From: Molanna angustata
Taxonomy: Eukaryota > Arthropoda > Insecta > Trichoptera > Molannidae
Assembly: GCA_963576475.1 (NCBI GenBank)
Contig: OY754986.1
Span: forward strand, 7,951,031-8,015,030
Direction of reading: 5' to 3'
Length of the DNA stretch: 64,000 bases
Part shown: positions 1-10,895 of the stretch, in pieces
How the letters are laid out: every line of letters starts with the position of its first letter
Numbering within the stretch: the first letter of the stretch is position 1
Translations under genes and position numbers: made by a program
The notes under the pieces: model-generated
The model's database searches: none
What the model saw: the letters and a program-made list of their open reading frames with translations, nothing else
Told to the model about the DNA's origin: nothing

Positions 1-714
1 AATAATTGGCTCAAACACTCAGACCTCTACGCAGAAACAGAAGGATTTATCATAGCTATTCAGGACAAAATAATAAAAACAAAAAACTACACGAAACATA
101 TTATAAAAGACAATACAATAACAAACGACACATGCAGAAAGTGCAAATTACAAAAAGAAACAATAGAACACATAACAGGTGGCTGCTCAACTCTTGCACC
201 GACGGAATATACAATAAGACACGATAACATCTGCAAACACATATATTTGGAACTAGCCCACAAACATAAACTTATCGAAACACACCCCAAGTGGTATCAA
301 TACACACCCCCAGCTGTAACAGAAAATGATAACTACAAACTATACTGGAATAGAGACATAATCACAGACAGAACAAACCTACATAACCGACCAGACATTA
401 CATTAATCGACAAAATACATAAACACACATATCTAATAGAAATATCGATACCAAATACAGCAAATCTACAAAATAAACATTTAGAAAAAATAGATAAATA
501 CATACCTTTAGCAGAACAGATAAAATCACAGTGGAAACAAGAAAAAGTAACAATAGTCCCAATAATATTATCGTCTACAGGCATCATACCAAAAACTCTC
601 CAAAAAAATATAGACAAACTAAAGTTACCCCCATACGTAATCACCAACATACAAAAAACTACAATTATCAACACATGCACAATAGTCAGAAAATTTCTAC
701 AGGTACCACTTTAA
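1..714 (+). CDS. C-terminal part of a Dong/R4-type non-LTR retrotransposon ORF
   Basis: Frame 1 is open from the first base to a TAA at 712-714, giving 237 residues with no start inside the window. Visible in order are a CCHC zinc knuckle (C45, C48, H57, C62), then an Arg-Pro-Asp-Ile motif at residues 130-133 followed by LIEISIP near 145-151. This is the arrangement of a restriction-like (PD-(D/E)xK) endonuclease that follows a CCHC knuckle in R2/R4/Dong-type elements. In that family the endonuclease nicks the target DNA to prime reverse transcription. No stop or frameshift interrupts the tail, so the copy may be young. The polymerase domain lies to the left, outside the window. The Dong/R4 call is supported by the (TAA)n run at the 3' end, the known Dong target. 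The exact clade is inference. Confidence 0.72.
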   Translation, partial: NNWLKHSDLYAETEGFIIAIQDKIIKTKNYTKHIIKDNTITNDTCRKCKLQKETIEHITGGCSTLAPTEYTIRHDNICKHIYLELAHKHKLIETHPKWYQYTPPAVTENDNYKLYWNRDIITDRTNLHNRPDITLIDKIHKHTYLIEISIPNTANLQNKHLEKIDKYIPLAEQIKSQWKQEKVTIVPIILSSTGIIPKTLQKNIDKLKLPPYVITNIQKTTIINTCTIVRKFLQVPL

Positions 715-840
715 ACAACTACACACAACCACACAGACACACAAACACATAGCCTCACAACTTGAGTACGCTCCGTTGTGAAGGAAATTACCGGACCATA
801 ACCGAGATCAATCTATAATAATAATAATAATAATAATAAA
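715..840 (+). mobile_element. 3' UTR and (TAA)n junction of the Dong/R4-like element
   Basis: The roughly 100-bp untranslated tail contains a short hairpin (TCACAAC ... GTTGTGA, 757-783) and ends in about eight TAA repeats (813-840). Directly beyond lies the 3' end of a CR1/L2-like LINE in the opposite orientation, whose other copies here also border (TAA)n. The shared TAA run therefore joins two LINE 3' ends tail to tail. Confidence 0.6.
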
Positions 841-1440
841 AATTTATAAAGCGCCGTTTAGTGATTCAAGATCACTCCAAGGGCGCTGTAACAAGGCAGT
901 CTTAAGAAGTTTACCGAAGGTGTCAATGCCCTGAGCTCCACGTATGTCAAGAGGCAATTACGCAAAACCGCGATCATAGTAAGCCGCCTTATTGACTCTG
1001 TCCAATTCTTTTAAAGATTTGGTACTCTGTGATTCAGACGATCTCAGCGTAAGCTGCCTCCCCGATGGAACACTCCTCTGGCACAATTCCTGAATGTTGT
1101 GTGGAGCCAAATCGTTCAGAGTTTTAAACACCATCAGGCATACCTTATAGTCCACTCGTTCTGGACATCTCAAACAGTGCAGTTCGTTAAGAAGAGGTGT
1201 TATGTGACATCTTTTGTCGGCTCCATATATCAACCTCGCAACTGCGTTGAAAACTATTTGTAATCTATCAAGCTGATACTTTGGCAAACCCGCATAAATA
1301 GCATTACAGTAATCCAGCCGTGATACCACAAATGCATTATTAAGCGTTTTAGCTTCGTTTTTGGGTAAGCTCCGGCGGATACTTTTAATTGCTTTAGATC
1401 ATTTAACATTCTTCTGTTACAATTTAAAACAATTCTCACA
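841..1440 (-). pseudogene. CR1/L2-like LINE, 5'-truncated 3' end
   Basis: Read on the minus strand, the frame carries hallmarks of the C-terminal RT region of CR1/L2-type elements: AKTLNNAFVVSRLDYCNA, AVARLIYGADKRCHITPLL and a CPERVDYKVCLMVF block. The 3' UTR has a hairpin (GCGCC-TTTAGTGAT against ATCACTCC-AAGGGCGC, 852-888) and borders (TAA)n. Against the copy at 61.99-62.95 kb this one lacks 22 bp near 891 and about 29 bp near 960; the second gap removes coding sequence. The frame is broken before the usual C-terminus, so this is a dead copy. Confidence 0.75.
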
Positions 1441-1922
1441 GCTCATTTCTAATATAAATCATATCGTAGGACAGTAGGAAACGTGTGATTTATTTTAACT
1501 AAACAATATTATATCTAAAAATCATTGTCTTCAGCACGCACCGTCAGATTGTAAGCTGTTTCAGAGAGTAAATACAAACGTGGGTACAAGAAATTAAATT
1601 CCCATCAAAAATGCATTTGGATGTTTATCATTCGTCAGTGAGAATCTTCCACGACCCACTAAACCTACTTTTTCCCTTTACAATTTTCACCCAACACTTC
1701 ATACTGGTAGCAGGTACATATAACACATCCCTCATAACCTGGAGACATACAAACAAAATATTCTTTCAACCCAATCGTCTTTAAAGTTGTTCATGTACAA
1801 AACACACAAATACACGTACATTGTACATAATTTACATATACAAACAAGTATACATCTCAAAAATACCAGCAGCTGATTTTCCGCATGATCTTATAAATTC
1901 ACAAATAAATTTTCTTTAATTT
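1441..1922. other. No gene seen
   Basis: AT-rich sequence with no convincing ORF, RNA or repeat boundary. It may include the decayed upstream part of the LINE on its left. Confidence 0.5.
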
Positions 1923-2235
<313 letters not shown>

Positions 2236-2412
2236 TTATTTGTGGAACGATCTTCCGAATTCTGTGTTTCCATCTTCGTACAACCCGGGTCTTTTTAAAA
2301 TCCGAATTAATAAACTCTTTTCTAGATTGCAAACCCCTTCCAACGCTACGTAGTGCGCTTCTTCGGAAGAGTAAAATGGACCCAAATCCTAATAGCTGGC
2401 GTCCCCTACGTA
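2236..2412 (+). pseudogene. LINE C-terminal scrap between two TTTA arrays
   Basis: The plus strand encodes WNDLPNSVFPSSYNPGLFK followed by IRINKLFS, matching the conserved C-terminus of jockey-supergroup retrotransposon polyproteins (the WNSLP...FPxxYNxxxFK type). A stop follows and the segment ends in an A-run at 2420-2434. It is enclosed by TTTA microsatellites, suggesting they grew from a LINE tail or are insertion-associated. The fragment is too short to assign a clade. Confidence 0.6.
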
Positions 2413-2434
2413 GACATGTTAAAAAAAAAAAAAA

Positions 2435-2459
2435 ATTATTTATTTATTTATTTATTCAT

Positions 2460-2546
<87 letters not shown>

Positions 2547-2610
2547 TTTTTTTTTTTTTTTTTTATTTATTTATTTATTTATTTATTTACTTATTTATTT
2601 ATTTATTTCT
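2435..2610 (+). repeat. (TTTA)n microsatellite
   Basis: A second TTTA array, beginning after an A-run and interrupted by a T-run at about 2549-2564. Confidence 0.95.
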
Positions 2611-3680
2611 ACGGCTCTACTCTTTTGAAATGAATAAAAACTATAGTAGGTAACTAACAGCATGATTTAAAATATATAAAAGTCATACTTAACAGGGATA
2701 CACAAAATAAAAACACAAATATAATATCGACAAACATCAGTAACGAACATAAACACAATAGAATTTGACAATTACAAGTTATATGATAGGTAGACATACA
2801 AACAGAAATGGTATGTACAACATTTGAGATGAAATAAAATTGCTTATTTACATGACAAAAATCACGAAAAAAATCAATCTGTTAAAAGAGGAACGAAAAG
2901 TAGAGGTCGGCCAAGGAAAAGTTGGCACCATCACATAAAAAGATGAAGACGTTAGAAGTAAGAATAATATTATAGCGTGTATGAAATGACGCATGACTTG
3001 TAAGAAGCGAGAAATGTATATCAAGAGAGAGGAGTCTGGCGTATGGTTCTCCCTGCCTACCCCAAATAGGGAAAAGGCGTAATGGTATGGTACGAAGTAC
3101 TTTCTACAGTTTTTAATGCTCTCATCACTGAACTCGCAGTCTTCAATATTCTAAATAAATTCATAGCTTGTCTAGCTCTAAGTTGAGTAGTTTACAATCA
3201 AAGAAGTATGGTTATATTAATATGGTGCATTTTGTTACTATGCAGACGGGTGTATTCTCCACCCATCAACGTTTTAGTTAAAGGTTACATTTTTATTATA
3301 ACGTTTCAATCATTTCTCTATTGAGTTTACACATGATATTTTATATATTATATAAGTATCTAATAGTTCTGTCAGGTTTCGTTCGGCTAACACTATTTTA
3401 CCAAGATAAATGTATGTCATATTTCTCTATTTTCAATTCATCTCAACCTGTTTTCTTATCCATCCATTGCTTCTATTTTCTTTATTTTATATTTTTATCG
3501 TCCAAAGAAAAGATGACACGAACATAGAACATGAGAGGAACATCTCAACGAACTTGATCGTCTTCAAAAAAAAATTATCACATTTCTCATCACCGTAATA
3601 TTCTTTATTGGCCGAAGTTATGACAATGACGTTATATACATATCCTGTCATTGTTATACAATGTACTTTCTAATACAAAC
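2611..3680. other. No gene seen
   Basis: AT-rich. The only recognisable item is one copy of a dispersed module at about 3010-3095, listed separately. ORFs near 3321-3598 have no recognisable motif. Confidence 0.5.
3010..3095 (+). repeat. Dispersed TACCCC module, copy 1
   Basis: Pattern: TATCAAGA, then GGCGTATGGTTCTCC, CTGCCTACCCC and GGCGTAATGGTATGG. The same order occurs at 15565-15655, inverted at 48340-48460 and 55385-55470, and in diverged form inside every full-length Helitron of this window. Confidence 0.6.
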
Positions 3681-4136
3681 TTATTAGTCATGGAGATCCC
3701 GATGTTTGAATCGTATTTATTAGACCACGTATTTCGCATTATTCAATTCAATATAACAAATTTATTAGTCTAGGCGCTCCTGGTATTTGAATCGTATTTA
3801 TTAGACCGAGTATCTCGTATTATTCAATTCAAAGAAACACATTTATTAGTCTAGGCGCTCCTGATGTTTGAATCGTATTTATTAGACCGCGTATTTCGCA
3901 TTATTCAATTCAGTGTAACAAATTTATTAGTCTAGGCGCTCCTTATGTTTGAATCGTATTTATTAGACCGCGAAACTCGTATTATTCAATTCAAAGAAAC
4001 ACATTTATTAGTCTAAGCGCTCCTGATGTTTGAATCGTATTTATTGGACCGCATATCTCGCATTATTCAATTCAATGAAACAAATTTATTAGTCTTGGCG
4101 CTCCTAATGTTTGAACCGTATTTATTAGACCACGTT
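3681..4136 (+). repeat. 81-bp tandem repeat array
   Basis: The marker GAATCGTATTTATTAGACC starts at 3708, 3789, 3870, 3951, 4032 and 4113, exactly 81 bp apart with no indels (the last two copies carry substitutions). Units 1 and 3 share one version and units 2 and 4 another, suggesting a 162-bp dimeric higher-order unit. The array decays at about 4136 into a T-rich segment. Part of a further unit reappears at 4278-4289 and 4887-4925, on either side of a retroelement insertion. Confidence 0.9.
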
Positions 4137-4289
4137 TTTTTTTGTTTTTTTGGTTTAGTTATTTCCATAATAGAATATAATAAATATAATATAACAAAAA
4201 CTGTTATATTTTATTGGAATTTATTAACTCAATAGGCGAACACTGTTCTGAGACAATACTAACAAAAAATACTCTTTGTATCTCGCATT

Positions 4290-4886
4290 CTTCTTCTTCT
4301 TCTGGGTCACAATCCTAGGATTGGTCTGCACCAAACATTCGATCTTTCCACTTATCTCAATCGTCCGCCAGTCTCTTCATCTCTTTGTAACTGCTACAGC
4401 GCACGTCACCGATTATCTGGTCTATATAGTTGTTTCTGGGGCAGCCTCTACAGTTGCCCCCATCAATCATTCCTTCGACAATTCTAAAAAGCAGGCCTGG
4501 GTGCCGGATGTTGTGGCCTATCCAAGTTGTTCTCTGTTGGGCTATTCTTTTCATAAGTTGCCTTGTCTCTCCAACCCTGCTTAGTACCTCGTCGGTGCTA
4601 ATGTGTTCTGACCAGTGAACTTTAGCCGTGCGTCTGTAGTACCACATCTCAAACGCAGTCAGACGTCCCGTTTCGCGTTGGCTGATGGTCCATGTTTCAC
4701 AGCCATAAAGCATTACACTCCAGACAAGAGTCTTGATCAATTTTTTCCTAATTTTGTTAGGAATATTAGGGGATTCAAAATTTGTTGATCTCTTGTTGAA
4801 GGCGACTCTTGCTTGGTGATATTCTGCTTTTGATGTCTGCTGTTGAACGTCCGTCTTGGGATATTCTGCTTCCCAGATATACAAAC
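4290..4886 (-). pseudogene. RTE-like retrotransposon 3' fragment inside the 81-bp array
   Basis: A 175-residue minus-strand frame (4357-4884) carries the post-RT signature WSVMLYGCETWTI, then LTAFEMWYYRR, GH and a MKRLADD tail, as in the C-terminal region of RTE-like retroelements. The 3' end is an AAGAAGAAG-type run (CTTCTTCTTCTTCT on the plus strand). The flanks match as a 9-bp target duplication with one mismatch (TCTCGCATT at 4281-4289, TCTTGCATT at 4887-4895), and both flanks are array sequence, so the element inserted into the satellite. The 5' truncation leaves no polymerase core. Confidence 0.78.
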
Positions 4887-4895
4887 TCTTGCATT

Positions 4896-6283
4896 ATTCA
4901 ACTCATAATATCCTATGCGCGCCTGATTCATTAATATTTGGTTTTTCAGCGTTACGCCGACAAACTCACATACAAATAGACACAGAAAATTATGATAGTT
5001 AATATTTTGTTTTGTTTTCCAAATAAGACTTATGAGTAGAGTTTGTCATACCAAATGGACAGCCAGACAGACATACTTTATGTATAATAAAAGCGGTACA
5101 TTTGAGTGTGTCCCACGCGTCACTGCAGCTATATTTCTGGCGGAAAATCTTAATTAAGAAACTTTAAACAATCGTTCCTAGGGGAGGAGGGCGGTGGCTG
5201 ACGACGACGAGTCGGTAGGAAGGGGATTTACCCTTGTATAATCGAGACAAAAAATGGTCGGTATTTTTGTAGTTTTTTGGTTTGTTTAGGTACTTTTAAT
5301 GAGTTAGGTGCGACGAATTTTCGTAACTAGTACGCTAGGAAATGCAATGTTTTCAATCCAGCAATATTTTTCAGATTGTCTTAAAAATTGCTGGATCCAG
5401 CAATTTTTGATTTAAAAAAAAAAACTAAAAGATTCTCATAAATATGAGACAATTTAGTTGTATTCGTATAGATAAGTATATTTTAGACAGTTGAAAATAG
5501 CATAAAGAAGTTAATCTTTTCTTAATTGTCTAATTGATAAATGTTTTTGTACATTAAGAGGCTATAGTTTATTTTGAAAATCCTTTACATCTTTGAAATA
5601 AAGAATAGATTATAATTACATCTTGAAATTCAAATTTGTTTAATACTTTTCTGGTAAAATTAGTTTTAGTAAAATCCTTTTTTTATTGCCAGTAACTAAA
5701 AAAACTACTAGGCCTATGAAGTAGTTTTTACTTCAATCGAAAGAGAATTTGAAAATCTACTGGCTTTGTTTTTTATTATCACAATTCTTGTTTATTTTTT
5801 AAATAACTCATAATTTTATCTTTTCTTTGCGAGAAAATAATGTGATATACAATATTTTTTCGTGTTTCATACATTAGAAGGTAATTTAGTGTGCATTTTT
5901 GTGTACATTCGTATACCCAAGGTATACAAGGGCCTTAAGGACAAAATTTGTCTATGACAAAGACATTTTTTTTCAATATTGGTAAATCTCCAAATATCTT
6001 ATTTGGATAGGTACTCGTATTTTAATTTTTTATACAAAAAAAATGAAAATTTTATGTAAGAGTTTAACAATTTTGCATTGAATCTTAATGTTTTAATAAA
6101 ACAACGTAGTCTTTTACGCCATTATTTGTAAAATTAAGCAATTTCGTATCCGCGGAGCTGGATTCAGCGCATTTTGCTGAATCCAGCAAGCCGAAAAATG
6201 TGCTAGATCCAGCTGGATTTTTTTTTTATTTTTCTATTGTTATCTAATGTTATTAACAAATTAATTGGTGTGCCTTGTGATTG
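4896..6283. other. No gene seen; contains perfect and imperfect palindromes
   Basis: AT-rich. A perfect 26-bp palindrome lies at 5383-5408 with core GCTGGATCCAGC. Related cores (GCTGGATTCAGC at 6157, GCTGAATCCAGC and a GATCCAGCTGG) cluster at 6150-6222, 0.8 kb away. No coding potential was recognised between them. Confidence 0.5.
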
Positions 6284-6630
6284 ATAATATGTCCTGTTCT
6301 GATTCGTCTAAATTTATCCGTCTGAATTTTAGTATATGAGAAATGTCAAAAAGTTGACTGCATTTATACAGGACTCATTACGTCACAACGCGCGATTGAA
6401 ATCCTTTTAAAATTAAAATTACAAATTACTTAGTTTACACCACTAATGAGTGTTTATAGTTTACTAGTTGTGGAGCTGACTCGCTCCCTCGTCAGAACAA
6501 ACTTAATTTTATTAGTTAAAATTTGTCACAAAAGTAAAGCTACGACGTATAAAGAAATCCTTTTACACAAGTCGCTCGTTGGTTATAGACGCTTTCGTAC
6601 TCTGAAACGAATCAGAATAGGACATATTAT
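6284..6630. mobile_element. TIR MITE, family M1, copy 1
   Basis: The terminal inverted repeats are 24 bp with one mismatch: ATAATATGTCC then RTTCTGATTCGT at 6284-6307, and its complement at 6607-6630. A second, shorter copy in the opposite orientation lies at 53003-53190 and shares interior sequence. The target duplication is unclear (possibly TA). No transposase is encoded; the small ORF inside has no motif. Confidence 0.75.
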
Positions 6631-7624
6631 GTTTATGTGTATTGTGTATTAACCGTGTATCAAATCTGAAATAAATAAATAAATATTTACCTATGTGACG
6701 CTACAGGCCTATTAAAACTCTGATAACGGGTAGGTATAAGTCGTTCAAATTTAACACACCTTCAACTATTTCGCGTGCGCGATTATCCGCCATAGACAAA
6801 CCAAAAAACTTGCACAACGAATACACGGTATATTCTGTGAGATTATTGTTATTTTGTATCAGTCCTTGGGTAGATATTTTAGTGTTTCTTTCCCGAGACA
6901 ATCGAGTTATCCGAGTTCCCAAACAAAATGAGATACACGGGCAAGGAGGAAATTGTCTTAATCTCCCCACAACCCTCCTCCATTCCTACCTTACTCATCT
7001 ATACCAACCCCCTTCCCGCCTTTCGTTTATCCCCCAACCCCCACCACTATATCACAATTATTTCCATTCTTCCATTTTTGGAACCTGGACTCCTACGGAT
7101 AGCGAGAAAATTAATTTAGTTAAAAAATACGTTTATCCTGATGTAATTTTCAAAGACCCACATTATTTTTTTTTGTTTTCGTATATTAACAATATAAGTG
7201 TTATTTTTAATCGTGGCTCAGATATTGAAGTATGGTTCCAATTTAACTACTTTTCTTCTTCATAAACATGTATCAAGGCCATCAAGGGTTGAGCCGTGGT
7301 TGAGCACAAATAATGTCAAATTGAACCGACAGCGACAGGTGTAGATCGACACTGGTTCAACATGACATTTCACTCGTCGATATCGATAGTTTTTTTCTAA
7401 CGTAATAAATGTTTTAGGAAAACATATTATAAGTTATTAAATCTATTAAAATTATTGATTGAAGACTAAAAAAAAAATATAAGACAGACCAATCATGTCG
7501 CGCGTACGTATTCCACGTCACATATAATGTTCTATGATCATGACAACCAACTTAATAAATCGAGTATCAATTGAATTGCAGTTCAATATATTTTTTTAAA
7601 TATATATATAATTTTATAAGATTT
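6631..7624. other. No gene recognised
   Basis: An open frame at 6810-7265 (151 residues, plus) has no recognisable domain, is proline-rich in the middle and AT-biased at the end; I do not treat it as a gene. Imperfect inverted sequences at 7312-7327 and 7354-7370 (AATGTCA...GAACC) could be a decayed foldback. Confidence 0.4.
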
Positions 7625-7625
7625 A

Positions 7626-7830
7626 TTTATTGGTCACGATGAAATACCATGTGAGCTACTCAAATTTGGTGGAGAAGCAATAGGTAGACTCATACACACA
7701 ATTGTTGGTAAGATATGGGACTCTTAATCAATACCAGAAGAATGGATTTCTGGTATTTTTCATATTATGTCCACTCCATAAAAAAAATGTGACACAATGG
7801 ACTGTAGCAACTAGAGATGTGTAACTAGAG
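7626..7830 (+). pseudogene. RTE-like reverse transcriptase N-terminal scrap
   Basis: The plus strand reads HDEIPCELLKFGGEAIG, then VGKIWDS, a stop, and IPEEWISGI. This is the finger region upstream of the RT catalytic core in RTE-like elements (DEIPAELLK...EIPEEW type). The following KKxDTMDCSNYRG-like stretch is frameshifted. At least one stop and one frameshift kill it. No long ORF flags this segment. Confidence 0.72.
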
Positions 7831-7855
7831 AGGTAGCAACTTAGAGGTATTAAAG

Positions 7856-7965
7856 ATGGGTCGATGACGGAGCGCGCATTGGGTTAGTAATCCAGTGGTA
7901 GCGAGTTCGATCCTGCCTCGACCGATTTCGTTCACCTATAGCACAAGCATTTATGCTTATTTTAC
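7856..7965 (+). mobile_element. tRNA-derived SINE, family S1, copy 1
   Basis: The tRNA-like head has an anticodon-stem region GGGTTAGTAATCC and a B-box-like GAGTTCGATCCTG. It is followed by a non-tRNA tail (TTCACCTATAGCACAAGC) that recurs exactly in copy 2 at 36225-36350. The anticodon loop TTAGTAA would read AGT (Thr-like), but the A-box region is shortened, so this is a SINE rather than a working tRNA. It ends in TTTA-type repeats. Confidence 0.75.
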
Positions 7966-8185
7966 TATTTATTTATTTGGATTAGTAAACAGTCATGTTA
8001 ACACATACAATACACAAACGATTTACAGAAATGAGACCAATTACATACCAATCCCAGAAAGTACAGAAAAATGACAGTTACAAAAAAATGAATAAAAAAA
8101 GCATTTCATATATTGTAATAAGTATAAGAAGGATGTGCATGATTATAGGATGGGTTATAAGGAATGAAGTAAACATATTTATTCA

Positions 8186-8830
8186 TATTTATTCAACTAT
8201 CGTTGTAGGCGAATGCAACCTTTTATATAGTTCAATTTTGTATCGCAGTTGGCTACTATCAAACATGTCCAGTCCTGCAAAGTTATTGTTGTAACTATTG
8301 CAAGCCCGCACAATGAATGCGTTCTGCCCTGTAGTGGTACGCACTCGGTCTGTGTAGAATAGCGTGTTACGTCTGCCACTTCGCATCGGGACATGAAAAG
8401 GAATTAATTTTAATACGTATGTCGGGTGAGTCAATTATGTAATTTAGAATTTTGTATAATGTCATTTGGTCAGTAACGGTACGTCTAAATTCCAATGTCT
8501 CAATGTTGAAGGCTGTTAAAATATCTGATTTAGATGCAAATCTGTGATATGAACGAAAGTTGAGGTAATTTAAAAAATTATGCTGCACTCTTTCCAATCG
8601 GTGTGACTTAGTCACGTGGATAGGATTCCATATTTCGGAGGCAAATTCGAGGTGGGGTCTAACATATGTATAATATAATAAGATTAATGTATTAAGATTG
8701 CGAAAAGATTTAGATAGTCTGAGGATGAAACCCAATATGCTAGAAGCTTTCGAGATTATATTATCAAAATGTTCATTGTACATTGCCTCTCTTTCCTTTC
8801 TCTTTAAAACTGATACCACAACTCTCTCTT
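8186..8830 (-). pseudogene. Jockey-supergroup LINE 3' end
   Basis: The minus strand shows the post-RT thumb/C-terminal signature: KASSILGFILRLSKSF, YVRPHLEFASEIWNP, LERVQHNFLNYLNFRSYHRF, then in a second frame VRTTTGQNAFIVRACNSYNN. A frameshift at about 8367-8434 separates the two. The C-terminus of about 200 residues is present and the catalytic RT core is gone. The same family type appears at 46.3-47.1, 34.45, 52.3 and 60.2 kb. Confidence 0.75.
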
Positions 8831-9012
8831 TAAAACCTCTTTAAAACTGCTACCACATAACACATCGTCACAAAAATACAAAAAACACATAACAGCATGG
8901 ATATACAGCACCGGTTCAGAACAAATCAATAATATAATCACACCCAATCAAATATAATTAAGCTTCACAATTTTTTTTCTCAAAACAATATAATGTATAA
9001 TTTGATTCAATA

Positions 9013-9414
<402 letters not shown>

Positions 9415-9444
9415 ATGTATTATCTATTTCACACAATTGTTGTA

Positions 9445-9484
9445 ATGAACACCTCGGCACAGGACTTCCTAGTGAGGTGTTCAT
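9445..9484. repeat. Short perfect hairpin
   Basis: ATGAACACCTC at 9445-9455 pairs perfectly with GAGGTGTTCAT at 9474-9484 around an 18-nt loop. It sits between the AT tract and a CA tract. Confidence 0.7.
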
Positions 9485-9519
9485 CGTATTCTATCGATTA
9501 CTACACTTATTATTAAATA

Positions 9520-9520
<1 letters not shown>

Positions 9521-9559
<39 letters not shown>

Positions 9560-9562
9560 ACA
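9521..9562. repeat. (CA)n microsatellite
   Basis: A short CA dinucleotide run following the hairpin. Confidence 0.95.
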
Positions 9563-9639
9563 TGTAACTTCTAGATATATGTAACTTCTAACTCTAGTAT
9601 GTAATTGTTTTTGTAACTTCAACATTGTATTATAATAAA

Positions 9640-9935
9640 TAAATAAATAAATAAATAAAACATTAATTTTTAGTGTCAAGTGCAACACCAAGATCTCTTA
9701 TAGACAATTTTCTTATCAAAAAAATATTATTGAAGTTATATTTGAAATTAATTATATTGCGATTTCTAGTGAATGAAATACAGAAACATTTGGATACATT
9801 TAAAATTAGGTTATTGTTGTTACAGTAAGTCTTGAGCCGATTTAAATCTTCTTGGAGTTTCAAACAATCGTCAATGCTACGGACCGCCATAAATATTTTC
9901 ATATCGTCAGCGTAAAGTAAAACTATGCTCCCATA
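9640..9935 (-). pseudogene. Reverse transcriptase scrap with YADD active site
   Basis: On the minus strand the RT catalytic motif reads LLYADDMKIF (plus-strand position near 9905-9930), followed by DCLKLQEDLNRLKTYC, LNVSKC and SIRDLGVALD, the palm-to-thumb segment of jockey-supergroup LINEs. It stops at 9663 and abuts an (AAAT)n tail at 9640-9660. Only about 90 residues survive. It resembles the fragment at 13.05-13.86 kb. Confidence 0.75.
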
Positions 9936-10270
9936 CTAACGAGACTCTCATTTCAATTAATCTTATAGGTTGATAAGTGTACTGTATAAAAATTACTATT
10001 CGGCTGGTTTACAATGAATGTTTTTCCTGTGCACTGGTCGAAACAATTGAGACATACACACGCGCTGATCTTCAAACTTGTACTGAATCATATACTTGTT
10101 ATTGCTATTGTTATACAAAAAAGCTTGCAAATCGGTGAGGGGAAACACAAGTAAAGGAGACAAGGAGATATGCCTATACAATATAAACAATTTAAATGAT
10201 AAAGATTTTCATATTTCAGGCTGGATTAAAGAGTTCTGAAAAATTAACTAAGAACCGAATGCACAGTCCT
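9936..10270. other. No gene seen
   Basis: AT-rich sequence with no recognised motif; the ORF at 9996-10190 (minus) has no family resemblance. Confidence 0.45.
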
Positions 10271-10274
10271 AGGT

Positions 10275-10895
10275 ACCTAAATACTAACTCCTAACCTCAC
10301 TGGAGTATTTAGTATTCTTAAGTAAGCAATTGCGTTGCAGAGACATCCCTAACTAAATACTAAATACTACGCCAAACTTAAGGTCCATGGCGTAGAATTT
10401 CACATTATTATGTATGAAGAAAAGAGATAGATAGCTTTCTATGGGCTTAGAAAGCTATCTATCTCTTTTCTTTAAAATGTTTTTTTGCTATTTAACAACA
10501 CAAACATTTATAACCAACTTCACACTGACAGATCGATATCACGATTTTTCTGAAATTCCAGCGAATTTTCGGCATCTCGTATAGATCGCTAGAATCGCGA
10601 AAATTACCAAATACATATTTGCCGAAGTCGCTAAAATCATCATCCATCTAAAACATCTCGAATTTTAGTATTAAACCACTCGTAAGGTTCCTCGCTATCA
10701 ACCTCACTTTTTGACAATTCGCAAATGTTAGTTTACGCCGATGAAGTATTTAGATATGTTTCTGCAATGCAATTCTCATAGAAAAACATCGTAGCATCCT
10801 CCAGTTAGGAAGCCACGTGATCTCCAAACTTAAGTGAGTGACTGTGCAATGAAAACATGGTAAGTATTTAGAATTTAGTATTTAGTAAGGCTCTA
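10275..10895. mobile_element. Possible TIR element with TAAATACTAA-type ends
   Basis: The left end CTAAATACTAA and its right-end complement (AATTTAGTATTTAGTAAG) form imperfect inverted repeats about 0.6 kb apart, and further AAATACT repeats occur near 10308 and 10357. No transposase and no clear target duplication were found. Boundaries are tentative. Confidence 0.35.
10417..10472. repeat. Perfect 25-bp-arm hairpin
   Basis: The arm at 10417-10441 (AAGAAAAGAGATAGATAGCT...) is perfectly complementary to 10448-10472, with a 6-nt loop TGGGCT. It could be a cruciform, a foldback remnant or, less likely, a small-RNA precursor. It lies inside the tentative TIR element. Confidence 0.85.

Noticed and set aside
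6810..7265. 151-residue ORF as a host gene
   Set aside because: No recognisable domain, AT-driven composition and no splice or promoter evidence that could be judged by eye.
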